This document shows, in pieces, positions 1 through 8,928 of a stretch of DNA of 58,510 bases. The stretch is taken from positions 1-58,510 of the forward strand of contig CANIBZ010000014.1 of the NCBI GenBank assembly GCA_947466425.1, given 5' to 3'. Source of the DNA: Flavobacteriales bacterium. Lineage in GTDB: Bacteria > Bacteroidota > Bacteroidia > Flavobacteriales_D > Sanyastnellaceae. A program made the position numbers and the translations under genes. The notes beneath the pieces were generated by a model. It searched no databases and was not told the origin of the DNA. It worked only from the letters and a program-made list of their open reading frames with translations. The stretch's first letter is position 1. Every line of letters begins with the position of its first letter.

Positions 1-741
1 CACCTTACATCCTTTTCCTGAAGTGTCTACTGAAGTCACTTCTGATGAAGTGTGAATTTCAATTCCTGCAGACTTGAACGACTTCGCCAAAGCTTTTGAG
101 ATATCCTCGTCTTCCACTGGAACAACGTTTGCTGCATATTCAACGATAGTCACTTTCGTTCCCATTGCGTTGTAGAAATACGCGAACTCTACTCCGATAG
201 CACCAGACCCAACAACAACCATTGACTTTGGTTGTTCTGCTAAAGTCATCGCTTCACGGTATCCAATAATTTTGGTTCCATCTTGAGGCATGTTCGGCAA
301 GCTGCGTGAACGTCCACCTGTAGCAATAATGATGTTCTTTCCGCTTACTTCAGAAATAGTACCGTCAGCAGCCGTCACCTGGATTTTCTTTCCAGCTAAA
401 ACTTTTCCAGTTCCCATGATCACATCGATCTTGTTCTTCTTCATTAAGAACTGAACGCCCTTGCTCATGCCGTCGGCAACACCGCGACTTCTTTTCACCA
501 CGCCAGCAAAATCTGCCTTGGCGCCGGTAACTTCAATTCCGTATTCTTTCGCGTGATTAATATATTCAAAAACCGATGCGCTCTTCAACAGAGCTTTAGT
601 TGGAATACAGCCCCAATTCAAACAAATTCCGCCTAAGGCTTCACGTTCGATTACCGCCGTTTTCAATCCCAATTGGCTAGCGCGAATTGCAGTTACATAT
701 CCGCCAGGTCCTGTTCCTAAAACAATAACATCGTAATTCAT
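1..741 (-). CDS. lpdA: dihydrolipoyl dehydrogenase (E3), 3' part outside the window
   Basis: Flavoprotein that reoxidises the dihydrolipoyl arm of 2-oxo acid dehydrogenase complexes and passes electrons to NAD+. The 247 visible residues begin MNYDVIVLGTGPGGY, an FAD-binding GxGxxG fold, and carry the redox-active disulfide in GGICLNWGCIPTKALL near residues 37-52. A second dinucleotide fold, VVVGSGAIGVEF, lies in the NAD domain. The ATG is at 741-739. The frame stays open to base 1, so the C-terminal half, including the dimer interface and catalytic His-Glu, is missing only because the window ends. The sucA and sucB genes of this window encode E1 and E2 that need such an E3, but they lie 17 kb away and are transcribed in the other direction. 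Confidence 0.95.
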   Translation of the reverse strand, partial: MNYDVIVLGTGPGGYVTAIRASQLGLKTAVIEREALGGICLNWGCIPTKALLKSASVFEYINHAKEYGIEVTGAKADFAGVVKRSRGVADGMSKGVQFLMKKNKIDVIMGTGKVLAGKKIQVTAADGTISEVSGKNIIIATGGRSRSLPNMPQDGTKIIGYREAMTLAEQPKSMVVVGSGAIGVEFAYFYNAMGTKVTIVEYAANVVPVEDEDISKALAKSFKSAGIEIHTSSEVTSVDTSGKGCKV

Positions 742-757
742 AATTTCATTATTTCTG

Positions 758-765
758 CGAAGATA
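758..765 (-). promoter_or_regulatory. putative -7 promoter element of lpd
   Basis: On the minus strand this reads TATCTTCG, one base from the Bacteroidota -7 consensus TAnnTTTG, 16 nt before the lpd start codon. I see no good -33 TTG at the usual 19-21 nt spacing. Confidence 0.45.
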
Positions 766-807
766 ATTCAGATGGCCGAAAAGACCACGAAAACCATGCG
801 CGTGTTG

Positions 808-815
808 TACATTTG
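808..815 (+). promoter_or_regulatory. putative -7 promoter element of adk-obgE
   Basis: TACATTTG matches TAnnTTTG exactly and lies 22 nt before the ATG at 838. It falls inside a longer possible reading frame that opens at 772, which argues that the adk start is the downstream ATG. Confidence 0.55.
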
Positions 816-837
816 CACCTCAATTCAATCCAAAGAC

Positions 838-1413
838 ATGATTAACATTGTACTCTTCGGCCCTCCGGGTGCTGGAAAAGGAACCCAAAGCGAACGTTTA
901 GTAAATAGATACAACCTTGTGCATTTGAGCACTGGCGATATCTTCCGCAAAAACATTAAAGAAGCTACAGCCTTAGGTACGCTTGCTAAAAGCTTCATGG
1001 ATGCGGGGAATTTGGTTCCCGATGAAGTGACTATTAACATGTTGAAGAGCGAGTTAGAAGCATTTCCGGAAGCAAAAGGATTCATTTTCGACGGCTTCCC
1101 TAGAACTTCTCCGCAAGCCTTGGCACTTGACGAAATGTTAAGTGAAAAAGAACAAAGTATTTCATGCATGTTGGCTTTAGAAGTTGAAGAGACTGAATTA
1201 GAGAAGCGATTGTTAGGCCGCGCAGAAACTTCTGGACGTGCCGATGACGGTGATATTTCCATTGTTAGAAATCGAATTGAAGTCTACAAGAGAGAGACTG
1301 CTCCAGTAGCAGAGTATTATAAAGGACAAAATAAATTTTTTGCAATAGACGGAATTGGTGAGTTGGATGAAATCTCTAATCGCTTGTTCAGTGCAATAGA
1401 CACATTAGCATGA
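838..1413 (+). CDS. adk: adenylate kinase
   Basis: Interconverts ATP + AMP and 2 ADP in the cytoplasm. The 191-residue product has the P-loop GPPGAGKGT at residues 8-16, the NMP-site motif DGFPRT at 85-90, and a short LID segment ([13 protein letters not shown], about 127-139) with no zinc-binding cysteines, so it is the short type of adenylate kinase. An upstream in-frame ATG at 772 would add 22 residues, but these are not family-like and a promoter element lies inside them, so I chose 838. Its stop overlaps the obgE start as ATGA, which indicates translational coupling. Confidence 0.95.
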   Translation: MINIVLFGPPGAGKGTQSERLVNRYNLVHLSTGDIFRKNIKEATALGTLAKSFMDAGNLVPDEVTINMLKSELEAFPEAKGFIFDGFPRTSPQALALDEMLSEKEQSISCMLALEVEETELEKRLLGRAETSGRADDGDISIVRNRIEVYKRETAPVAEYYKGQNKFFAIDGIGELDEISNRLFSAIDTLA

Positions 1414-2411
1414 GCAATTCAAACTTCGTTGATTACGTAAAAATATGTTGTCGTTCCGGCGACGGCGGTGCTGGGTCTAGACACATGCACCGAGAGAAAT
1501 TCGTTCCGCGTGGAGGTCCTGATGGAGGAAACGGCGGACGTGGCGGACACATTATTCTTCGTGGGAACCAAAACATTTGGACGCTGCTTCACTTGAAGTT
1601 CCGTAAGCACGTTATTGCTGAGCCGGGCGAAGGTGGAAGCAGTTCACACAAATCGGGAAAGCAAGGGAGCGATGAGTATTTGGAAGTTCCAATCGGAACA
1701 ATAGCTCGCGACGTTGAAACGGGAGAAGTGCTTTGTGAAATAAATGAGGTAGGACAAGAATTCATTATTGCCAAAGGTGGACGTGGTGGTTTAGGAAATC
1801 ACAATTTCAAAACCGCTGTCAATCAAGCGCCCGACTATGCACAACCTGGAGAAGAGGGTGTTGAAGAATGGAAAATTCTTGAATTGAAAGTTCTTGCAGA
1901 TGTTGGATTGGTTGGTTTTCCGAATGCTGGAAAATCTACCTTGCTTTCTGTTGTATCTGCTGCTAAACCAGAGATTGCCGATTATCCGTTTACGACTCTT
2001 GTTCCGAATTTAGGAATGGTGCGATACCGCAACGATCGCAGTTTCGTTATGGCCGATATTCCTGGAATTATTGAAGGAGCTTCTGAGGGGAAAGGTCTTG
2101 GACACCGCTTTCTGCGTCACATTGAGCGCAACGCAACGTTGTTATTCATGGTTCCATGCGATTCCGATGACATTAAAGCAGAGTACAAGATTTTGTTGAA
2201 TGAATTGAAGAAATTCAATGCAGAATTGCTCGACAAACCACGCATATTAGCCATAACGAAATGTGATATGATAGACGATGTTATGGAGAAGCAAATGAAA
2301 AAACTATTGCCTCGCGGCATTAAGCATGTGTTCATTTCGGCTGTAGGTCAAAAGAACATTGACGAATTGAAAGACGTTATTTGGGACAGTATTAATTCAA
2401 AAACAAATTAA
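1410..2411 (+). CDS. obgE: Obg-family GTPase
   Basis: Ribosome-associated GTPase acting in large-subunit assembly and the stringent response. The 333 residues contain the glycine-rich Obg fold (about 1-160) followed by a G domain: G1 GFPNAGKST (169-177), G3 DIPGI (216-220), G4 TKCD (283-286) and G5 SAV (310-312). There is no C-terminal OCT extension, which is usual for short Obg proteins. It is translationally coupled to adk. Its TAA stop shares a TTAA with the stop of the convergent OmpA-family gene. Confidence 0.96.
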   Translation: MSNSNFVDYVKICCRSGDGGAGSRHMHREKFVPRGGPDGGNGGRGGHIILRGNQNIWTLLHLKFRKHVIAEPGEGGSSSHKSGKQGSDEYLEVPIGTIARDVETGEVLCEINEVGQEFIIAKGGRGGLGNHNFKTAVNQAPDYAQPGEEGVEEWKILELKVLADVGLVGFPNAGKSTLLSVVSAAKPEIADYPFTTLVPNLGMVRYRNDRSFVMADIPGIIEGASEGKGLGHRFLRHIERNATLLFMVPCDSDDIKAEYKILLNELKKFNAELLDKPRILAITKCDMIDDVMEKQMKKLLPRGIKHVFISAVGQKNIDELKDVIWDSINSKTN

Positions 2412-3550
2412 TTGCTTTGAATTAGCTCGAACCGTTTTTGCAAAACTCTGAATTCTACTCTTCTATTTTTAGCGCGACCGTCTTCTGACTCGTTCGGTTT
2501 AACTGGTTTTGACGCGCCAAAATATTTTATTTGAAGCCGTGATGTCTCTATGCCCTTTTTAGTAAGATAATTAACTACGGCTTCGGCTCTTTTCTTTGAT
2601 AAGGTAACATTATATCCGCCTTCACCTTTATTATCTGTATGTCCCTGAACTTCTAAATACATAGATCTATTTCGCTTTAGTAAAAGATAAACCTCATCCA
2701 ATTCCGTTTTTGCGCTGTCGCAAAGAATCGTTTTGTCAAAGTCAAATAAAATATCATCTAAACGAATCTCATCATATTCACTTAACTGAAGAGGAGGATC
2801 AAAAACAAGAGACTCGAGTATTTCATTTTCACATGAACATTCTGATTTTAATTTGATGGGTTTAACCACAACGTCATCGATATAAACATAGCTATAATCA
2901 CCCATTCTGCGCCCTGGAGCATTCCTCCGTAACACATTTGTTTGAGCATCTTTCTTAAAATTACCTAAGGTTATATATTTTTCTCCACCTATCGCTTTAT
3001 AGATATTTCCCATTTTAACCCATCCACTGTCTTGATCTAACAAATACAAACGAGGATTATCAATCGTAGCCGGCACCTCAATACACTCTTGCCCTGCTTG
3101 CCTTGGTTCTTTTTCAGAGATTAAAACACCAAATCCATCCGAATAATACGAACATAAATCAGCAGATGAAATATTAACTTCAATACACACTAATTCTCCA
3201 GCATGCAGCGGACGAGTCAATTCAGAACACAAATATTCTCTATAATTTCTTTTCCCTTGCGTATAGGTAACCAATCCTGCGTAAGCAACACCAGAAGACG
3301 CAATTTCATTTCCAAAAACATTGTTTGGAACACCAGCTGATTTGCTGCATGCGTTAAAATAATCGGGGGTGCCGTTTCCTAATTGTTTCCATGAAGCAAG
3401 GTGAGTGAGTTGAATTTGAGTGTAATCTAACGGACATCCATTCTTTTCTTCAAAACTTGCGTTTCCCACTAAATTCTGACAAAAAACAGGCGATGTTTCA
3501 AGTATCAAAACAAGCACTAAAAACACCAAAGTCTTGAGCTTAATATCCAT
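2408..3550 (-). CDS. OmpA-family outer-membrane / peptidoglycan-binding protein
   Basis: A 380-residue exported protein. A hydrophobic signal peptide spans about residues 1-24. A front half of roughly 200 residues begins [10 protein letters not shown] and looks like a secreted beta-sandwich. The C-terminal OmpA domain (about 265-372) has the marker stretches GHTDNKG and NRRVEF and should bind peptidoglycan non-covalently. The protein lacks a transmembrane OmpA barrel. It is a paralogue of the gene just upstream on the same strand (3631-4842): same architecture, and both have a short Cys-containing segment before the OmpA domain. An intrinsic terminator separates the two. The ligand of the front half cannot be read from the sequence. 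Confidence 0.85.
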   Translation of the reverse strand: MDIKLKTLVFLVLVLILETSPVFCQNLVGNASFEEKNGCPLDYTQIQLTHLASWKQLGNGTPDYFNACSKSAGVPNNVFGNEIASSGVAYAGLVTYTQGKRNYREYLCSELTRPLHAGELVCIEVNISSADLCSYYSDGFGVLISEKEPRQAGQECIEVPATIDNPRLYLLDQDSGWVKMGNIYKAIGGEKYITLGNFKKDAQTNVLRRNAPGRRMGDYSYVYIDDVVVKPIKLKSECSCENEILESLVFDPPLQLSEYDEIRLDDILFDFDKTILCDSAKTELDEVYLLLKRNRSMYLEVQGHTDNKGEGGYNVTLSKKRAEAVVNYLTKKGIETSRLQIKYFGASKPVKPNESEDGRAKNRRVEFRVLQKRFELIQSN

Positions 3551-3581
3551 TTGATTTGATTTAATTTAAACCTAAAACAAA

Positions 3582-3611
3582 GGGGGAGCGCATATTATTG
3601 CAAGCTCCCCC
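3582..3611 (-). terminator. rho-independent terminator behind the 3631-4842 gene
   Basis: An 8-bp perfect stem, GGGGGAGC against GCTCCCCC with a 14-nt loop. On the minus strand it is followed directly by TTTGTTTT. It lies 20 nt after the TAA of the upstream OmpA paralogue and before the start of the downstream one, so the two paralogues are probably not one simple operon. Confidence 0.8.
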
Positions 3612-3630
3612 AAATAAATATCTATTTTAA

Positions 3631-4842
3631 TTACTTAACCTTGAATACAACTCTTCTATTCTGAGCGTGACCAGATGGAGAATTGAACGTATTCGCAGGT
3701 TGCGAATCATCTACTGCACTCACGCTAATTCTAGACGCGTTAATGCCATATCCCACCAACGCTCCTTTTACAGAATCCGCGCGCTTCTGAGCCATATTTA
3801 CAACTTCCTCATCTAATTTTGCCTCTGCTATTTCATCCATATCAGAGTGACCTATTAGCTCAAGAGACAGCGTTGGATTCGCTTTCATTATCGCTGCAAT
3901 TTCTTCAACATTCGAATCAAATTGTCCTGGAATAAATTCAGACAAGGCTGCAAAGTATACCACCGTTGAATTTACAATATCCGCAGGCTTCGCTCCGGTT
4001 GCGCGAGCAACAGAACTGCTGTAAATAAATTGGGCCTGAGGCTTACTCTTCTTTGCACAGTCACATTGACTTTTGGCTTCTACAGGCACAATATCAACAT
4101 TATCTATGTAGTAATAAGCATCATTTGTTGCCGTAGTTAAAGTAATACCTGCAGCCTTCATTTTCTTATCAGTATCCGTCGATTTTTTCATTTTCTCAAT
4201 CTTCATTTTGTCTTCAGCGCCAAATCCTCCGATTACAATATACTCCTCACCACCCGCAGCGGTATAGGTGCCGCAAATATTTTCCCACCCATCGGTTATG
4301 TTAACAGGAACGTTTTCGGCAATGGTAATCTGAGGCACAAAAGTTAGAGCATCACTGTCCGATTTGTCCATCTTTTTTTCAGCAACATAAACCCCAACGT
4401 TATTCACAGCAAATCTCGAAAGGTCTGCCAACGACAAACTGAATCGGATACAATACTGCTGACCTTTAACTAGCTTTTGATTTAATTTAATTTGCAAATA
4501 ACTTCTAGATTTTTTTGTGTCTTTTGAATACGCTCTAAAACCGGCATAATTCGAACCTGAAAGCGCATCTTGCATACCATGCTCATTGGCAGGAGTCTTG
4601 AACTTCACATTTTTTACATCTTTAGAAAATAAATCAGCTATCGCTGAATTCGGGGTATCCCATGGCGTGGCTAATTTTATTTGCCCTGCAGCTTTTAGAG
4701 TTTTGTCAACATCCACATCATCAAAACTTCCGTTTGATATAATTCCTTTAGGCGCTTCAGCAGCCTTATCGGTCTTCTTTTGTGCAGTTGCTCCTACTGA
4801 AGCAATCACTAAAACAGCTAATAATAAACGTTTCATATTCAT
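3631..4842 (-). CDS. OmpA-family protein, paralogue of the adjacent gene
   Basis: A 403-residue exported protein. Signal peptide about 1-20, ending GATAQ. A front domain starts with GIISNGSFDDVD and contains CIRFSLSLADLSRFAVNNVGV, which corresponds to [21 protein letters not shown] in the neighbour. A short CDCAKK linker leads to a C-terminal OmpA domain with ELIGHSDMDE and NRRVVFKVK. The usual GHTD is GHSD here. The ATG at 4842 is one base after the hemE stop; the third codon is also ATG. It likely anchors the envelope to peptidoglycan. Transcription may run on from hemE and ends at the hairpin at 3582-3611. Confidence 0.83.
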   Translation of the reverse strand: MNMKRLLLAVLVIASVGATAQKKTDKAAEAPKGIISNGSFDDVDVDKTLKAAGQIKLATPWDTPNSAIADLFSKDVKNVKFKTPANEHGMQDALSGSNYAGFRAYSKDTKKSRSYLQIKLNQKLVKGQQYCIRFSLSLADLSRFAVNNVGVYVAEKKMDKSDSDALTFVPQITIAENVPVNITDGWENICGTYTAAGGEEYIVIGGFGAEDKMKIEKMKKSTDTDKKMKAAGITLTTATNDAYYYIDNVDIVPVEAKSQCDCAKKSKPQAQFIYSSSVARATGAKPADIVNSTVVYFAALSEFIPGQFDSNVEEIAAIMKANPTLSLELIGHSDMDEIAEAKLDEEVVNMAQKRADSVKGALVGYGINASRISVSAVDDSQPANTFNSPSGHAQNRRVVFKVK

Positions 4843-4843
4843 T

Positions 4844-5875
4844 TTACTTTTCGTTAGGGTATTCTTTTATGTTATCAATAAAGCATTTTAGGTTGTCTGG
4901 AGAAATATCTGGATAAACTCCGTGGCCTAAGTTAGCAATATGTTTTTGAGTTCCAAACTTTTGAAGCATTTCTCTTGTGGCTTTTTTTATACTTGCAAAG
5001 TCTCCATAGAGCACCGAAGGGTCTAAGTTTCCTTGCACTGTTTTCGCTCCTGCCCATTTCCGTGCCAATTCTGGTTGAATGGTCCAATCGAGTCCGATTG
5101 TCTCGCACGGAGAGTTTGCGAAATCTTCTATGGCGTACCAAGCTCCTTTTGCAAAAACGGTTCTTGGGACTTCTGGAATTGCTGATAAAATTCTATTGAT
5201 ATACGGAAGGGAAAACTCGCGGTACGAATCGGGTCCTAAAACCCCTGCCCATGAATCGAATAACTGAATCAAATCGGCTCCCGATGCAATTTGCATTTTC
5301 AAATAAGAAATGGTCGCATCTGAAATAGCCGAAAGCAATGCATGAGCAAGTTCTGGATTTTCACGCATCATTCGTCTGGCTTTCGCAAACTCCTTGCTGC
5401 CTTGACCTTCGATCATATAACAAAAAAGAGTGAAGGGCGCTCCGGCAAAGCCTATCAGAGGCACTCTTCCATTCAATTCTTGCTTGGTTAGCTTCAAGGC
5501 TTCAGCTACGTAGTTCAACTTGCCTTCAATCTCTGTGGTTGAAAGCCTCGCTAAATCTTCTTTCGTTTTTATCGTATTTGGAAAACGTGGCCCCTTCCCT
5601 TCATCCATCTCGTATGGCAATCCCATAGCTTCCGGAATAACCAAGATGTCTGAGAAAATAATGGCTGCGTCTACTCCTAAAATATCTACTGGCTGAAGCG
5701 TTACTTCACACGCCAATTCTGGTGTGCGAACCAATGTAATGAATGAACCCGCTCTAGCGCGAGTTGCGCGGTATTCGGGTAGTACTCTTCCGGCTTGACG
5801 CATAACCCAAACGGGGGTGCGTTCCACTTGCTCGCCCTTCGCGGCACGAAGCAATAAATTGTTCTGCAAATTCAT
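4844..5875 (-). CDS. hemE: uroporphyrinogen decarboxylase
   Basis: Removes the four acetate carboxyls of uroporphyrinogen III to give coproporphyrinogen III in haem synthesis. The 343-residue product opens [15 protein letters not shown] and has the family signature [16 protein letters not shown]. Further markers are [15 protein letters not shown] and the C-terminal NLGHGVYPD. An ATG eight codons further up (5899) is in frame, but a -7 element lies between the two ATGs and the family aligns from the downstream one. No other haem gene is nearby. Confidence 0.93.
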   Translation of the reverse strand: MNLQNNLLLRAAKGEQVERTPVWVMRQAGRVLPEYRATRARAGSFITLVRTPELACEVTLQPVDILGVDAAIIFSDILVIPEAMGLPYEMDEGKGPRFPNTIKTKEDLARLSTTEIEGKLNYVAEALKLTKQELNGRVPLIGFAGAPFTLFCYMIEGQGSKEFAKARRMMRENPELAHALLSAISDATISYLKMQIASGADLIQLFDSWAGVLGPDSYREFSLPYINRILSAIPEVPRTVFAKGAWYAIEDFANSPCETIGLDWTIQPELARKWAGAKTVQGNLDPSVLYGDFASIKKATREMLQKFGTQKHIANLGHGVYPDISPDNLKCFIDNIKEYPNEK

Positions 5876-5881
5876 GTGTTG

Positions 5882-5889
5882 CAAAAATA
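5882..5889 (-). promoter_or_regulatory. putative -7 promoter element of hemE
   Basis: TATTTTTG on the minus strand, only 6 nt from the ATG at 5875. A normal start site 5-8 nt downstream would give a leaderless or nearly leaderless hemE mRNA. Confidence 0.45.
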
Positions 5890-5903
5890 CATCAGACATG
5901 CGC

Positions 5904-5911
5904 TACCTTCG
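5904..5911 (+). promoter_or_regulatory. putative -7 promoter element of the MOSC gene
   Basis: TACCTTCG, one mismatch from TAnnTTTG, 5 nt before the ATG at 5917. It sits in a 41-bp divergent region shared with hemE. Confidence 0.35.
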
Positions 5912-5916
5912 TTTTT

Positions 5917-6720
5917 ATGTTGAAGTCAATTTCAATTTACCCCATAAAATCGTTGAACGGCGTTGAGCTTTCGTCTGCTGAAGTGTTTCAACACGGATTG
6001 AAATTCGATCGGAATTGGATGTTGGTCAATTCCAACAATACATTCATTACACGCAGAGAACGACCCGAACTTGCGCTCATAGAAACAAGCCTTTCCGAAA
6101 ATGGATTTGCGTTTTCCTTCAACAATGAATCTGAAAACCTTGCACTTGAAACGAAAGATTTCCAGCAAGAAAAAATTGAATCGAAGGTCTGGGATTCGGA
6201 GGTTTTCGGATTTCAAGAGAGCCAAAACCTAAATACTTTTTTTTCTGACTTTTTGAAGGAAGAAGTTCGTTTAATACGCATGCCTCTTCAACCTGAACGA
6301 ATGGAAATGGCTCCGTTAACGGGAGAGTCAACTTCCAGTTCCTTCGCAGACAGCTTTCCAATTTTAGTTTTGGGCAGCGCCTCACTCGACGCGCTGAATA
6401 CGCAATTGGAAGATCCCATTGACGCAAGATATTTCCGTCCGAATTTACTTTTCAAAACCGAACGTTCATTCGAAGAAGACGAATGGCAGGAAATTCAAAT
6501 TGGAAACGTAAGGCTTCGCAAAGCTAAGGCCTGCGGCAGGTGCCGAATGATCAATGTCAATCCAGACACAGGCATGTATCGCACAGACGTCATGCGAGAA
6601 CTCGCGAAATTGCGAACGGTGAAGAACAAAGTCATTCTCGGAGATTTGTATTATCCTGTTCAAACAGGCATCATTGAAATTACGAGTGAAGTGAAAGTTT
6701 TCACTAACTTCAACACCTAA
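5917..6720 (+). CDS. MOSC-domain protein (mARC/YcbX-like)
   Basis: The 267 residues start MLKSISIYPIKSLNG, the typical MOSC N-terminal beta-barrel. The C-terminal MOSC domain has RYFRPNLLF and the conserved cysteine region KACGRCRMINVNPDTG near residues 204-219. MOSC proteins of this architecture bind molybdenum cofactor through a cysteine and reduce N-hydroxylated compounds; no 2Fe-2S ferredoxin domain is fused here. Moco genes moaC and a mobA-like gene lie about 4 kb away but are not linked. A UbiA-family gene follows after 9 bases. The substrate is unknown. Confidence 0.82.
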   Translation: MLKSISIYPIKSLNGVELSSAEVFQHGLKFDRNWMLVNSNNTFITRRERPELALIETSLSENGFAFSFNNESENLALETKDFQQEKIESKVWDSEVFGFQESQNLNTFFSDFLKEEVRLIRMPLQPERMEMAPLTGESTSSSFADSFPILVLGSASLDALNTQLEDPIDARYFRPNLLFKTERSFEEDEWQEIQIGNVRLRKAKACGRCRMINVNPDTGMYRTDVMRELAKLRTVKNKVILGDLYYPVQTGIIEITSEVKVFTNFNT

Positions 6721-6729
6721 AATACAGTT

Positions 6730-7617
6730 ATGACTCAAGCGCTTTTCAAAATGTCTCGTCCGAACAATCTGCTCATGATTGTCTTCGCTATGTTCGCGTT
6801 TCGCTTTGGATTTGCACACACCATTGCGCCTGAAGACTTCACACAGTGGATGCAGTTCTTAGGCATGATCCTTACCATTGTATTGATTACTGCTGGTGGA
6901 AATTTTATTAATGATTATTTCGATGTTCGCGTCGACCGAATTAACAAACCCAATGCGGTTTATGTGGAAACACAAGTGAAGCGCAGAGTGGTTATTCTTT
7001 CGCATATTGTTGCAACAACCCTAGGCGTTCTTATTTCGTTTTTTGTTGGAAAGAGCATGCACTCTTATTTACCATTTGTAGCAGCTATTTGCATTTCCGT
7101 TGCTTTAGGTTTGTATACTCCATTCTTTAAGAAACGTGTATTATCAGGAAACTTGTTGGTCTCTTTGTGCATTGGCGTTATTCCTATTTGGAGTGTTTGG
7201 CCGCAGCTTTCCAATTTGCACATTGCCTTTTGGACCGCCGTGTTTGCGGGCTTCGCTTTTACGCTGAACTTCTCTCGAGAAATTATAAAAGACATTGAAG
7301 ACGCAGAAGGAGACGCTGCAGAAAACTACAAGACATTACCTGTTGTCATGGGAACACAAACAGCTCGCATTTACGCTCTGCTCTTTTTATTCGCTGCACT
7401 CATTATTGGAGGCGTAACCCTCTTCATTGCAGCTACGCAGCAACACTCTATCGGCACGCTTTATTTGATTGGAATGGGCATGTGTTTGCCTCTAACCGTA
7501 TGCTTATTCGCAGTTTTCATGGCAAACTCCAAAGAAGGATTTCACAAAGCCAGTCTTATCTTAAAGATTACCATGGCCGTTGGAATTACTTGTGGGTTTG
7601 TGTTGAGGTTTGTTTAA
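6730..7617 (+). CDS. UbiA-family prenyltransferase
   Basis: An integral membrane enzyme of 295 residues that transfers a prenyl chain to an acceptor. Two Asp-rich metal/diphosphate motifs are intact: NDYFDVRVDRINKPN at residues 61-75 and KDIEDAEGD near 187-195. Between and after them the hydrophobic stretches fit about nine helices. Bacteroidota relatives are often labelled geranylgeranylglycerol-phosphate geranylgeranyltransferase, but the acceptor cannot be told from motifs; a quinone, haem or lipid acceptor is possible. The start ATG is at 6730. The stop shares TTAA with the convergent MFS gene. Confidence 0.85.
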   Translation: MTQALFKMSRPNNLLMIVFAMFAFRFGFAHTIAPEDFTQWMQFLGMILTIVLITAGGNFINDYFDVRVDRINKPNAVYVETQVKRRVVILSHIVATTLGVLISFFVGKSMHSYLPFVAAICISVALGLYTPFFKKRVLSGNLLVSLCIGVIPIWSVWPQLSNLHIAFWTAVFAGFAFTLNFSREIIKDIEDAEGDAAENYKTLPVVMGTQTARIYALLFLFAALIIGGVTLFIAATQQHSIGTLYLIGMGMCLPLTVCLFAVFMANSKEGFHKASLILKITMAVGITCGFVLRFV

Positions 7618-8927
7618 GCTTCCCGCTTATTCTTCGGAATGAAGAACATCAAGACAAAACCTATAACGAAGAACACAATCAACGCCAAAATACTATAGCG
7701 CATACTGAATTTGCCTTCAATAAATCCGAAGGAAATTAGACCAATGATGAGCCCCACTTTTTCAGTCACATCATAGAAACTGAAAAAAGAAGCCGTGTCT
7801 TTTGTTCCAGGAATTAATTTCGAATAGGTGCTGCGCGCTATAGATTGCGTGCCTCCCATGATAAAACCAATAAGTCCTGCAACAATATAGAACATCATGA
7901 CTTGACCTTCTTGAACAAAGAAAAATGCAAAAAAGCAAATAAACATCCACAACGCAAGTGCTATTTTCAACACTGAAAAATTCCCGATTTTATTCGACAA
8001 CTTCGAAAAAAGATATGCTCCCGGAATCGCAATTATCTGAACCAAAATAATCGCTACAATTAAGTTGAGTGTTTCCAACTTCACCTCCTTCTTGCCGAAA
8101 TAGGTGGCCATTTGCATAATGGTTTGAATACCCATGCTGAAAGTGAAGAAGGCCAATAAATAAGCCTTCAACTGAGGTAGATTTTTCAATTGCTTTAAAA
8201 CACTTCCTAACTCAGAAAAACCTTTGGTAAACACATTTGTCTTCCCTTCATGAACGCGCTCACTCTCTTTCAAACGGGCGAAGGTGATTTGAGCAAACCC
8301 CATCCACCAAATTCCAACAGCAATAAAAGAATAACGCATCATCATCACTTTCTCTGGTCCGCTCTTCGCAATAACCATCACAGCTACCAAGGCACAAATA
8401 AGTAAAATCATACTTCCCAAATAACCCAATGAAAATCCTTTCGCGCTGAGTTTATCTTGTTCTTCCTCTGTCGCCACAATTGGTAAAAAGCTATTACTAA
8501 AGGCATAGCTTCCCCAGAAACCTATACATGCTAGAATTACACTTAGTATGCTCAATTCCATGTTTGAAGGATCGAAAAAATAAAGGCTCATGCAGGATAG
8601 AGATCCCAGGTAACAAAAGAACTTCAAAAAGAATTTCTTCTTTCCATAATAATCTGCAAAACCTGAAAGAATGGGCAAAATCAAACACACAATTGTAAGG
8701 CCGAATGCGGTTGCATAACTAATCAACTCTGTATTCTCCAAGGTTGCTCCAAACACCTGCACTTTGGACGAAGTAACGACTCCTGCTTCGTTTTTCACGG
8801 AGGTCATCACATCATAAAAAATGGGGAAAATAGTAGAACCAATAACCAAATTGTAAACCGAATTGGCCCAATCGTACATGGCCCATCCGTTCTGAATCTT
8901 TTTGCGGGAGAGTGCGGTTTCTGTCAT
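7614..8927 (-). CDS. MFS transporter, Atg22/UMF1-like
   Basis: A 437-residue polytopic membrane protein. Its N-terminus has GWAMYDWANSVYNLVIGSTIFP, characteristic of the UMF1/Atg22-like branch of the major facilitator superfamily. About twelve hydrophobic segments follow, with a charged loop after segment 6 (KESERVHEGKTNVF). Fungal Atg22 exports amino acids from the vacuole; the bacterial substrate is not known. The ATG at 8927 lies one base after the stop of the methyltransferase gene, so the two are probably co-transcribed. A TTG four codons upstream is less likely. Confidence 0.83.
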   Translation of the reverse strand: MTETALSRKKIQNGWAMYDWANSVYNLVIGSTIFPIFYDVMTSVKNEAGVVTSSKVQVFGATLENTELISYATAFGLTIVCLILPILSGFADYYGKKKFFLKFFCYLGSLSCMSLYFFDPSNMELSILSVILACIGFWGSYAFSNSFLPIVATEEEQDKLSAKGFSLGYLGSMILLICALVAVMVIAKSGPEKVMMMRYSFIAVGIWWMGFAQITFARLKESERVHEGKTNVFTKGFSELGSVLKQLKNLPQLKAYLLAFFTFSMGIQTIMQMATYFGKKEVKLETLNLIVAIILVQIIAIPGAYLFSKLSNKIGNFSVLKIALALWMFICFFAFFFVQEGQVMMFYIVAGLIGFIMGGTQSIARSTYSKLIPGTKDTASFFSFYDVTEKVGLIIGLISFGFIEGKFSMRYSILALIVFFVIGFVLMFFIPKNKREA

Positions 8928-8928
8928 G

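Noticed and set aside
772..837. Longer N-terminus of adenylate kinase
   Set aside because: It is not like the family, and an exact -7 promoter element lies inside it.
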